A DNA stretch of 6,585 nucleotides from an uncultured Eggerthella sp. GTDB lineage: Bacteria > Actinomycetota > Coriobacteriia > Coriobacteriales > Eggerthellaceae. The DNA lies in contig URJE01000077.1 of assembly GCA_900547965.1 (NCBI GenBank), positions 1-6,585 of the forward strand. The letters run 5' to 3'. Below, piece by piece: positions 1-5,878 of this stretch. The notes under the pieces are model-generated. The model was not told the origin of the DNA and ran no database searches. It was given only the letters and a program-made list of their open reading frames with translations. Numbering within the stretch: position 1 is the first letter of the stretch; each line of letters starts with the position of its first letter. A program made the position numbers and the translations under genes.

Positions 1-1
1 T

Positions 2-1483
2 CTCAGAACTGCCACCTCCATGGGCTCCATTGCACTAGCCGAGCCCATGAAGAACCTGTATTACAACTCATACAGTCTGCCGCCCTACGTGGCAACTTGG
101 GACTGGAGCGTGTTCGCCATAACCACGGTTGCACCGCTGGCCCTGTTGGCGGGCATTACGTTCTTGGGCTTGGCGCACAAGATGCGCTGCACCCCGCTGC
201 AGTTTTTGCGCCATGAAACCTCACGCGGGGGCAGCAAGCATGGCATTGCCCTACCCGAGAAGCTGCGCTTCCCCACTCGCTTCCGCCTGCGCGTGTTCCT
301 GCGCAACCTGGGCAACTTCGCCACGCTGTTCTTTGGCATTGCCTTTGCCAGCATGCTGTTGCTGTTCGGTCTGTGCGTTATGCCCACGATGAACAACTAC
401 GCAGAATCGCTGCGAGACGATGTGGTGGCGCAGCACATGTACACGCTGAAAGCCCCGCTGGAAATCGACGGCACCGCTTCCGAGCGCAGCGCTTGGGCCG
501 CAGCCGAAAAACTCGCCGGGGCAGAGAACATCAGCGATTTGGACCTTACCAGCGACAACGCACTCTCCCTTTTGCTGCTGGCAAGCACCATCGATGAAGA
601 TGCGCACCCGGTGAACACGCAGAAGGTTTCGCACGCGGCCATCGCGCAAGCCGAAAAGTACGCCGTGACTTCATTGGAATACGACCGCGGGGGCAATGCC
701 GGATTTGAAGCGGTTACCGTTTACGGCATACAGCCTAGTTCGCGCTACTGGAAAGGGCTGAATCTAGGCGAAGGGGATGTGGCGGTTAGCCGTGGCATGA
801 TGGCGAAATTCGGCATTTCACCTGATAGCAGCATTGAGCTGAACGACAAATACGAAGGAAAGAACTATGCGTTCACATTGAATGGCGGTGAATACGGCAG
901 CGAATCCTCTATGGCGCTGTACATGCCCCTTGCCGATTTCAACCGCGTGTTCGGCAACGACGACGACTATTTCAACGGGTACGCCTCCGATGTGGAACTG
1001 CCTCTGGATTCACGTTACGTGGCCAGCGACCTAACACCCGCCGATATGGATAAAATCGGCGCGCAGATGACCGATTCCATGGGCGACATGATGAACTTGC
1101 TGCTGGGCCTTTCGGTGGCTATTTTCCTGATATTCATATATCTGTTAACGAAAACGGTTATCGACCGCAGCGCGCGGGCCATCAGCTACATGAAGGTGTT
1201 CGGCTACCGCGATGGCGAGATTAACAAGCTGTATATCCGCTCCATCACCTGGACCGTTGTCGTTTCGCTGGTGGCGTGCCTGCCGCTGATCATCGGTGCG
1301 TTGGGCGCGGTGTTCAGGGGCATGCTGATGAGCTACAGCGGCAACATCGTGATTTACGTACCACCCGCAGCCATAGCGGAATGTGTGCTGGTTGGGTTGG
1401 CAACGTACGCCGTGGTGGCGTTCCTGCACACCCGTCGCATCAAGCGCGTGCCGCTAGCCCTGGCGCTGAAGGTGCAGGAGTAG
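2..1483 (+). CDS. FtsX-like ABC transporter permease, C-terminal part (5' end outside window)
   Basis: The frame is open from the first full codon, so the ATG at 20 is probably internal and the true start lies upstream. Numbering from that ATG (487 residues to the TAG at 1481-1483): a membrane segment at about 32-54 closes a first FtsX module. A short linker with an arginine-rich patch follows, then a second module with a TM at about 97-120, a large soluble, presumably extracytoplasmic domain at about 121-355, and three more TMs at about 357-380, 409-435 and 446-470. The end, RIKRVPLALALKVQE, is the basic, short tail usual for FtsX/MacB-type permeases. Such permeases work with a separate cytoplasmic ATPase, often encoded just upstream, and move or release lipids, peptides or antibiotics; the substrate cannot be told here. 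No convincing terminator follows; a large inverted repeat begins 23 bp after the stop. Family assignment is firm, role unknown. Confidence 0.9.
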   Translation, partial: LRTATSMGSIALAEPMKNLYYNSYSLPPYVATWDWSVFAITTVAPLALLAGITFLGLAHKMRCTPLQFLRHETSRGGSKHGIALPEKLRFPTRFRLRVFLRNLGNFATLFFGIAFASMLLLFGLCVMPTMNNYAESLRDDVVAQHMYTLKAPLEIDGTASERSAWAAAEKLAGAENISDLDLTSDNALSLLLLASTIDEDAHPVNTQKVSHAAIAQAEKYAVTSLEYDRGGNAGFEAVTVYGIQPSSRYWKGLNLGEGDVAVSRGMMAKFGISPDSSIELNDKYEGKNYAFTLNGGEYGSESSMALYMPLADFNRVFGNDDDYFNGYASDVELPLDSRYVASDLTPADMDKIGAQMTDSMGDMMNLLLGLSVAIFLIFIYLLTKTVIDRSARAISYMKVFGYRDGEINKLYIRSITWTVVVSLVACLPLIIGALGAVFRGMLMSYSGNIVIYVPPAAIAECVLVGLATYAVVAFLHTRRIKRVPLALALKVQE

Positions 1484-1506
1484 CGGAAGCTGTGTAAATT
1501 GTAGGC

Positions 1507-1596
1507 CCAAGAGGGACAGGTGCATTTGGTACGCAATGGACATGACCTTGATGGCACCGCTCTGCTTTGCGTACCAAATGTACCTGTCCCTCTTGG
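1507..1596. repeat. 90-bp inverted-repeat element with GGGACAGGT core (REP/BIME-like)
   Basis: Arms 1507-1536 and 1567-1596 are 30 nt each and complementary at 29 of 30 positions. The one difference (G1522 against T1581) is a G-U pair in plus-strand RNA, so the stem would be continuous. The intervening segment 1537-1566 is also 30 nt. Each arm starts CCAAGAGGGACAGGT at its outer end and finishes GGTACGCAA at the inner end. There is no T-tract after the right arm, so it does not look like an intrinsic terminator of the permease gene. The GGGACAGG core recurs at 3200-3218 and 4108-4202. I infer a REP/BIME-type mobile palindrome; no transposase gene lies in the window. The high arm identity suggests recent arrival or active maintenance. 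Confidence 0.85.
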
Positions 1597-1797
1597 TTAG
1601 TGCGCATCGAACTTATGGAACGCCTGCAGGCCGCTGAAATGAGCAAGGAAGGCATCGTAATCGAAGCTGGCCTTACCCGCGGCAAGCTGTTCCGGCGCAG
1701 GGATGTAGTGGCATACAATGAATACGAAGCCAACCGTTCGCTCGGGCAATGGGAGCCCGGTATGCTGCGGTTGGCTTCGCTTGGTTTTTACGGCTAG
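1552..1797 (+). pseudogene. Short unrecognised reading frame, probable 3' remnant of a gene
   Basis: The frame is open from just after a TGA at 1549-1551, inside the loop of the inverted repeat, through the repeat's right arm to TAG at 1795-1797. The only ATG giving a sensible length is at 1615 (60 residues, starting MERLQAAEMSKEGIVIEAGL), and no Shine-Dalgarno-like sequence precedes it. From 1615 on, the codon choice (many G/C third positions) and composition look like genuine protein: a charged, helix-prone stretch followed by a tail ending LRLASLGFYG. I do not recognise the family. Because nothing resembling a 5' end exists between the permease stop and the repeat, the simplest reading is that this is the surviving C-terminus of a gene cut off by the repeat insertion and/or a deletion. 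A short intact hypothetical gene starting at 1615 is the alternative. Confidence 0.4.
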
Positions 1798-1808
1798 GTT
1801 CAAGGAAA

Positions 1809-3080
1809 CTACGGCCTCAAACAACTGATAGGTGCAACGTACACGCCGTCATTCCTGCGGTAGGCGTATCCATCTGCGGTTACAACCAGCATGAACGACG
1901 GAGCGCCCATAACGGTTTGGTCGATTTTCGCGGCAACCTTCCCCAGCGATTCAGCTGCCGCATCGGTCTGCAACTGGTTAAGCTTGATTTCCACCAAGCC
2001 CCATCTTCCATCGCGCAGCGTCACAACCCCATCAGCTTCCAAGCCGGAATTGTCCCGATAGAAAAACACCTGCCCGTTATTCTTTTGGGCGTATACCCGC
2101 AAATCCCTAATGCAAAGCGCCTCGAAGAGCATTCCCAAAGTCGGCATGTTGCGCAACAACAAGGCAGGGCTTGCACCTAAGGCTGCCGTTGCCAGAGAGG
2201 GGTCAACGAAATAGCGCTTCGGCGTACGGCTCAAGCGCGCTTTCGACCTAAGAGAAGGCTCCCATGTATCAAGGTCTTCGACAATCGAAAGGTTCCGCAA
2301 TGCGGCCAAATAGGCCGAAAACGTTGGGCGGGACATTCCACTGCCCTGTGCATTTATCATCTTCGACATAGAGGAAGTGTCCGCCTGCGAACCCACGCAT
2401 CGCGCGAATGAGCGCATAACCAGCCTTGCGTGATTGGGATTGCGAGACACCCCGTCAACCGCAGAAATATCCTCCTCGGCAACCGCCTGCAAATAGTCGA
2501 ACGCCGTTTCCGTTGCCGCTTCCGCATTACCCATGGTAACCGCGCTGGGCCATCCGCCACGCGCAACCTGGAAGGCTATGGTCTCGATATCACCCGATGC
2601 TGCACCTTCGATATCAGAGGGTTCATCGAATAGCCCAAGAAGGGAAACCTCACCCGTTGATTCCTTCGACTCGAAAAGGGACATGGTGCGCATATCCAGA
2701 AACGACATCCTGCCCGTGCCAGAGTGCTGCGGCTTGCTCTTCGGGGTTGCAGATCCCGTTAGGATGTAGAGCCCCCTTTCCCTTTCGCGATCAACAGAAA
2801 AACGCACCGCATCCCATAGCTGCGGCGCCTCTTGCCATTCATCGATAAGGCGAGGCTTGCCTCCGCGCAGCAAGACAGATGGCTTCGACTCGGCAAGCAT
2901 TTGATTGCTTATCCGTTGATCGGGATCCTGCATGAAAAGCGCACTCTGCGAATGCCTGAGGGCGGTTTCCGTTTTACCGCACCACTTCGGACCGCGGATA
3001 ACAACCGCTCCTGTTTGCTTCAGTTTTGATTCGAGCAATTCATCCGCAATACGCGGCAAATAGGCGCTTTCGTCCATCAT
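1809..3080 (-). CDS. AAA-family ATP-binding protein with DUF4143 C-terminal domain
   Basis: A 423-residue protein of the AAA_14/DUF4143 class, at the usual length for that family. Visible motifs: Walker A GPKWCGKT at 30-37, Walker B-like RLIDEW at 77-82, a sensor-1-like LTGSAT at 107-112, and a conserved-looking GTGR at 121-124. A helical middle region (about 190-280) follows, then the DUF4143 part, with FFYRDNSGLEADG at 339-351 and VEIK at 363-366. The E348/D350 and E364-x-K366 arrangement resembles the PD-(D/E)xK nuclease fold core. Family members are cytoplasmic ATPases of unestablished role, so a nucleic-acid function is only inference. Start choice: ATG at 3080, with GGAGG 7 nt upstream; a second ATG follows immediately at 3077. 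The stop is TAG at 1809-1811. The upstream region carries the 23-bp repeat array, pointing to dedicated, possibly autoregulatory control. The gene lies 138 bp after the DMT gene on the same strand. Confidence 0.92.
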   Translation of the reverse strand: MMDESAYLPRIADELLESKLKQTGAVVIRGPKWCGKTETALRHSQSALFMQDPDQRISNQMLAESKPSVLLRGGKPRLIDEWQEAPQLWDAVRFSVDRERERGLYILTGSATPKSKPQHSGTGRMSFLDMRTMSLFESKESTGEVSLLGLFDEPSDIEGAASGDIETIAFQVARGGWPSAVTMGNAEAATETAFDYLQAVAEEDISAVDGVSRNPNHARLVMRSFARCVGSQADTSSMSKMINAQGSGMSRPTFSAYLAALRNLSIVEDLDTWEPSLRSKARLSRTPKRYFVDPSLATAALGASPALLLRNMPTLGMLFEALCIRDLRVYAQKNNGQVFFYRDNSGLEADGVVTLRDGRWGLVEIKLNQLQTDAAAESLGKVAAKIDQTVMGAPSFMLVVTADGYAYRRNDGVYVAPISCLRP

Positions 3081-3087
3081 GGCAAAA

Positions 3088-3092
3088 CCTCC
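3088..3092 (-). promoter_or_regulatory. Ribosome binding site of the DUF4143 ATPase gene
   Basis: On the minus strand this reads GGAGG, 7 nt before the ATG at 3080. It decides for this ATG over the one at 3077. Its first base coincides with the end of the innermost unit of the 23-bp repeat array, so a protein bound there could also block translation initiation in the DNA-encoded layout. Confidence 0.75.
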
Positions 3093-3183
3093 GTTTTACA
3101 GATTGCAACAATTTCATTTTATACATTGCAAGGGCTCTGTTTTACAGATTGCAGAGGTTTCGTTTTACACATTGCAAATTTCT
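3092..3183. repeat. Four tandem 23-bp repeats upstream of the DUF4143 ATPase (iteron- or operator-like)
   Basis: A 17-nt core of consensus CGTTTTACA-G/C-ATTGCAA starts at 3092, 3115, 3138 and 3161, an exact 23-bp period. Cores: units 1 and 3 share GTTTTACAGATTGCA exactly; units 2 and 4 share ACATTGCAA at the end, suggesting a 46-bp higher-order alternation. The 6-nt spacers between cores are not conserved, so selection seems to act on the core. Read in the gene's direction the core is TTGCAA-T-C/G-TGTAAAACG. A 23-bp step is a little over two helical turns, which would put successive sites on a similar face of the DNA. It is most likely a binding array for a cooperative regulator, perhaps the ATPase itself. 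There is no sign of a replication gene that would make it a plasmid origin. Confidence 0.88.
3118..3146 (-). promoter_or_regulatory. Candidate promoter inside the 23-bp repeat array
   Basis: The minus strand reads TATAAA (then AT) at 3123-3118, a good -10 box about 37 nt before the ATPase ATG. With a 17-nt spacer the -35 position falls on TGTAAA (3146-3141) of the next repeat unit, a weak match to TTGACA (3 of 6). Because 23 = 6 + 17, neighbouring repeat units automatically place these hexamers in -35/-10 register. Inference from sequence only. Confidence 0.35.
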
Positions 3184-3199
3184 TGGTGCAGAAATTAAA

Positions 3200-3218
3200 C
3201 CTGTCCCTATTTCCCCAA
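3200..3218. repeat. Solo arm of the GGGACAGG repeat family
   Basis: The 19-nt segment CCTGTCCCTATTTCCCCAA matches 4188-4206 (CCTGCCCCTATTTTCCCAA) at 17 of 19 positions. It shares the core AGGGACAGG (reverse strand) with both arms of the 1507-1596 element. No partner arm is visible nearby, so this is a single or half element. It sits immediately behind the stop codon of the DMT transporter gene, in the DMT-ATPase intergenic region. Confidence 0.65.
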
Positions 3219-4088
3219 TCACGTCCAAATGCCCATGACGAGCGCACCCGCCACAATAAGCGCCAAACCTACACCCGATTTCGGCGAAAGACGCTCTCCG
3301 AACACAATCCAAGCAAATGCAATGGAAACAAGGATGGAAAGCTTATCTATCTGCACCACAACACTTACTTGACCTGCTGAAATCGCGTAGTAGAAGAACA
3401 GCCAAGAAGCACCTGTGGCAATGCCCGATGCCACCAAGAAAACCAGCTCATGAACATCAACGTGGCGCATTTGCGACAACTTTCCCTTGCCTAGCACAAT
3501 TACCCAGGCCATCACCAGCACGAAACAAGTACGGATAGCAGTTGCCAAGTTCGATTCAACGCCCTCGATGCCCACCTTCGCCAGCACCGAAGTGAGGGCA
3601 GCGAACACCGCCGCCAACAGCGCATACGTCAACCAGGCACGACCTTGCCGGTCCGAAGATCCCTGCTTCTTCTCGATCATCATGAAAGTGCCCACAGCAA
3701 TCAGCGCGGTACCACCAAGCTTCACTCCCAAGTGGCTCGTTTCGCCGAATAGCACGATTGTCAACAGCACCGCCATGACGGTGCTGGATTTGTCAACAGG
3801 AACAACCTTGTTTACATCGCTCAGGGAAAGCGCTTTGAAATAGCAGATCCACGAACCGCCCGTTGCCAAACCTGAAAGAGCCAGGAACAACCAAGACCGC
3901 GGAGTTATTTGCGCAATGGTGCCACCCGACCCCACTACGGCAACCATGATCCACGCAAACACCAGTACCACTAAGGTGCGCAGTGCCGTAGCAATATCGG
4001 AATCGGTTTCAGAGAGGCCACATTTGGCCAAAATCGAGGTTATACCCGCAAAAAACGCTGAGGCAACGGCGGCCATTACCCAAGACAT
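3219..4088 (-). CDS. EamA/DMT-superfamily transporter, two tandem COG2510-like repeats
   Basis: A 289-residue integral membrane protein with about ten TM helices and almost no soluble domain. The halves (about 1-140 and 149-289) are clear internal repeats: ATALRT 33-38 and ATAIRT 182-187; SGLATGGSW 72-80 and SGIATGASW 221-229; VPVDKSS 96-102 and VQIDKLS 245-251; FGE 114-116 and 263-265. This is the EamA drug/metabolite transporter fold. Each half resembles the roughly 140-residue COG2510 proteins that occur as single units elsewhere. Family members export amino acids or other small metabolites; this one's substrate is unknown. Start: ATG at 4088 with AAGGAAG 11 nt upstream. The frame stays open upstream to 4259, but that stretch is repeat DNA plus the end of the next gene and has no membrane-protein character. 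The stop is TGA at 3219-3221. It lies 142 bp downstream of the aminopeptidase gene on the same strand, with a repeat hairpin between. Confidence 0.9.
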   Translation of the reverse strand: MSWVMAAVASAFFAGITSILAKCGLSETDSDIATALRTLVVLVFAWIMVAVVGSGGTIAQITPRSWLFLALSGLATGGSWICYFKALSLSDVNKVVPVDKSSTVMAVLLTIVLFGETSHLGVKLGGTALIAVGTFMMIEKKQGSSDRQGRAWLTYALLAAVFAALTSVLAKVGIEGVESNLATAIRTCFVLVMAWVIVLGKGKLSQMRHVDVHELVFLVASGIATGASWLFFYYAISAGQVSVVVQIDKLSILVSIAFAWIVFGERLSPKSGVGLALIVAGALVMGIWT

Positions 4089-4099
4089 ACAAACAAACA

Positions 4100-4106
4100 C
4101 TTCCTT
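4100..4106 (-). promoter_or_regulatory. Ribosome binding site of the DMT transporter gene
   Basis: On the minus strand this reads AAGGAAG, 11 nt before ATG 4088, a slightly long spacing. It supports 4088 over upstream starts in the extended open frame. The imperfect inverted repeat at 4108-4202 ends one base away, so its folding in the transcript could affect ribosome access. Confidence 0.55.
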
Positions 4107-4107
4107 C

Positions 4108-4202
4108 GGAAAAAGAGACAGGTACCGTTTTCCCGCTTTCCGAATCGGAACAACTCCCGCAATAAGCGTCCAAGAGGGAAAACGGCGCCTGCCCCTATTT
4201 TC
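4108..4202. repeat. Imperfect inverted repeat of the GGGACAGG family between aminopeptidase and DMT genes
   Basis: Arms 4108-4134 and 4176-4202 pair at 23 of 27 positions (two of them G-U type). The innermost 10 bp are perfect: CCGTTTTCCC at 4125-4134 against GGGAAAACGG at 4176-4185. Two of the four mismatches are A-C and fit G-to-A changes in the left arm (GAGACAGG instead of GGGACAGG-like), so it looks like a decayed copy. The 41-nt loop contains a smaller palindrome at 4138-4150. The outer segment of the right arm is nearly identical to the solo copy at 3200-3218. It has the same architecture as 1507-1596 but a different inner sequence. Confidence 0.75.
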
Positions 4203-4230
4203 CCAACGTGAAGAGGGCAACCTGGTGTCT

Positions 4231-5583
4231 CTAACGCAGCGCGGCAGAATCAGCTCCACTTATTTGAATGTCAGCATCAAAAAAAGCCGACAACGCCCGA
4301 ATAGCAAGCATAACATCGCGTGTGCCGGCGGTTTCATACGCCGAATGCATGGCAAGCTGAGCGCAGCCCACATCAACGCCGTGCATACTTGCTTGTATGT
4401 TGGACAGATTCCCCAAGGTGGAGCCGCCTGCCATATCGCTGCGATTAGCGAACCGCTGGAAGGGCACACTGGCGTTATTGCACACCGCACAGAACACTGC
4501 GCTGCTAAACGCATCAGTGCAGTACTTCTGGTTTGCTGCCTCTTTAACAACAATGCCCTGATTCAAATAAGCACGATTACCCTCATCGCTCTTTTCGGGA
4601 TGATTGGGGTGCACCGCATGGGCATTGTCGCAGCTTACCAGCAGGGAACCCGCCAATGCACGACGATACCCCTCGTCTGTGCCGCCCAAAGCCCCATTCA
4701 AGCGCATCAGCGTATCGGGCAAGAATGTGGACATGGCACCTTGCTTGGTGTTGGACCCCACCTCTTCGTTGTCGAAACAGCAGTACACCGAAACGCTGGA
4801 ATCGTTAGAACTCTGCAAAAACGCTTCAGCCGAAGCATAGGCACACATAAGATCATCGAGCCTGGGGGCAGAGATGAATTCGTCGGCCGCACCCCAGATG
4901 CAAGGCGTCTGGCGATTCACCAAATACACGTCATAGCCCAAGATCTGATCGGGATGGATATCCAGCTCATTGGCAAGAAGCAACTGTAGCGCTTCCTTCT
5001 CCAGCGCTCCCGTGGAAATCAGCGGGCATAGGTCGATCCGCCGATTTGGAGCAAAGCCGCTGTTCACACCATGATCCATATGAATAGCCAGGCTCGGAAT
5101 AAGGGCAACATCCCTATCAAGCGATATCAACCTGCTCTCAATGCGATTCTCAACCTGGACCATAACGCGGCCCGCAAGGGAAAACGGACGATCGAACCAG
5201 GTGTAGTCGATCATTCCGCCATATGCCTCAACGTTTAAGCGCCTGTATGAGCCAGGGCCTTCCAGGTCGGGTTGAGCCTTGATTTTGAAGAGAGGCGAAT
5301 CCGAATGCGAAGCGGCAATCTGAAAATGATAGCCTTCCGATACGGCACCACCCACTTTGAAGGCAACGATGCTCGAACCGTTGCGCACCGTGTAGTAGCA
5401 CCCTCCTGGTTTGCAGCTCCACATCTGCGTTTCAGGAAGATAAACGAATCCCGCTTTATCAAACCGAGCACGCAAAGCGGATACCGCGTGAAATGCACTG
5501 GGGCTTTCCTCTATGAAGCGTAACAGGCCTTCTGCTGCCTGGATCTCTTCGTGCGTCAAGTCATTACCCGATTCCGCCACCAT
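4231..5583 (-). CDS. apeB: M18 family aminopeptidase (aspartyl aminopeptidase type)
   Basis: A 450-residue cytosolic zinc metallopeptidase, a normal length for family M18, whose members remove N-terminal residues (acidic ones in the best-studied enzymes) and form large tetrahedral dodecamers. The metal and catalytic residues are all in place: H93 in ASHSDSP, D243 in SAPRLDD, E273/E274 in FDNEEVGS, D319 in SCDNAHAVHPNH, and H413 in AQLAMHSAYETAG. Also typical are NQKYCTDAF and the glycine-rich MAGGSTLGNLSNIQ. The order and spacing match mammalian DNPEP (H94, D264, E301/E302, D346, H440, from memory). There is no signal peptide. Start: ATG at 5583. The frame is open to a TTG at 5604 (7 more residues), but neither start has a strong Shine-Dalgarno; GGAAAG lies 13 nt before the ATG, so the start is the least certain part. 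The stop is TAG at 4231-4233. It likely serves general peptide turnover and is divergent from the sensor gene at 5879. Confidence 0.95.
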   Translation of the reverse strand: MVAESGNDLTHEEIQAAEGLLRFIEESPSAFHAVSALRARFDKAGFVYLPETQMWSCKPGGCYYTVRNGSSIVAFKVGGAVSEGYHFQIAASHSDSPLFKIKAQPDLEGPGSYRRLNVEAYGGMIDYTWFDRPFSLAGRVMVQVENRIESRLISLDRDVALIPSLAIHMDHGVNSGFAPNRRIDLCPLISTGALEKEALQLLLANELDIHPDQILGYDVYLVNRQTPCIWGAADEFISAPRLDDLMCAYASAEAFLQSSNDSSVSVYCCFDNEEVGSNTKQGAMSTFLPDTLMRLNGALGGTDEGYRRALAGSLLVSCDNAHAVHPNHPEKSDEGNRAYLNQGIVVKEAANQKYCTDAFSSAVFCAVCNNASVPFQRFANRSDMAGGSTLGNLSNIQASMHGVDVGCAQLAMHSAYETAGTRDVMLAIRALSAFFDADIQISGADSAALR

Positions 5584-5878
5584 GCCAACTCGCTTTCTTT
5601 CCAAAAGAAATAGATGCTTTTCCCAATCAGTCTAGCAGCTAACTATGCACTCTTCGAAAGAGCTCATTCGATAGAACTTGCAACCAAGAAAACGATACCG
5701 AGGCATAGGGCATCAAACGAAGAGGGCACCTATTCCCCACTATATACAGAATCAGATTCCACCAACGATGCCCAAAGACACCCCGACACCGAACGCAAAA
5801 CGACGCCCATTAGCCCACCCTGCAACCGCAACAACGAGCTTCTCCCCTATACTTGATAACATCGAGGCAAGGAATATT
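5584..5878. other. Divergent intergenic region between aminopeptidase and sensor genes
   Basis: This 295-bp stretch must contain the promoters of both flanking genes. A TATACT at 5848-5853 could be a -10 box for the rightward gene, but no acceptable -35 lies at the right distance. A 13-nt palindrome, CTCTTCGAAAGAG (5650-5662), sits nearer the leftward gene and could be an operator. An open plus-strand frame from a TTG at 5678 runs into the sensor gene, but its sequence is rich in P, T, R and K with no domain character and I do not regard it as coding. Nothing resembling a structured RNA or repeat family member was found. Confidence 0.5.
5869..5874 (+). promoter_or_regulatory. Ribosome binding site of the sensor-domain gene
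   Basis: AAGGAA lies 4 nt before the ATG at 5879, with a further GAGG at 5864-5867. This fixes the start at 5879 rather than the TTG at 5678 in the same frame. Confidence 0.6.

Noticed and set aside
1744..1762. CGGGC...GCCCG stem as terminator between the converging permease remnant and ATPase
   Set aside because: Five-base stem with no T-run on either strand, and it lies inside the coding-like remnant.
3092..3183. CRISPR array
   Set aside because: Units are 23 bp in total with only about 6-nt gaps between 17-nt cores; there are no spacers of useful length and no cas genes.
3177..3196. Small AT-rich hairpin (AATTTCT / AGAAATT, 6-nt loop) as terminator of the DMT gene
   Set aside because: Only 7 bp, AT-rich and without a following T-tract on the minus strand; it may be chance or an accessory operator next to the repeat array.
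4089..4259. In-frame upstream extension of the DMT transporter (57 extra residues)
   Set aside because: It crosses the inverted repeat and overlaps the aminopeptidase 3' end, has arginine-rich non-membrane sequence, and the ATG at 4088 has a Shine-Dalgarno and begins a normal EamA N-terminus.
3916..4989. Long plus-strand open frame opposite the DMT and aminopeptidase genes
   Set aside because: It is antisense to two well-supported genes with full motif sets and shows no recognisable domain of its own.
5584..5604. TTG start for the M18 aminopeptidase adding seven residues
   Set aside because: No ribosome site upstream of the TTG; ATG 5583 gives a typical M18 N-terminus, though its own Shine-Dalgarno is weak.
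5848..5853. TATACT as -10 promoter box of the sensor gene
   Set aside because: Good -10 match but no acceptable -35 hexamer at 16-18 bp; left as a remark in the intergenic entry only.
5678..5878. 67-codon upstream extension of the sensor protein from a TTG
   Set aside because: Low-complexity P/T/R/K sequence, no ribosome site, whereas ATG 5879 has AAGGAA upstream and leads straight into the first membrane segment.
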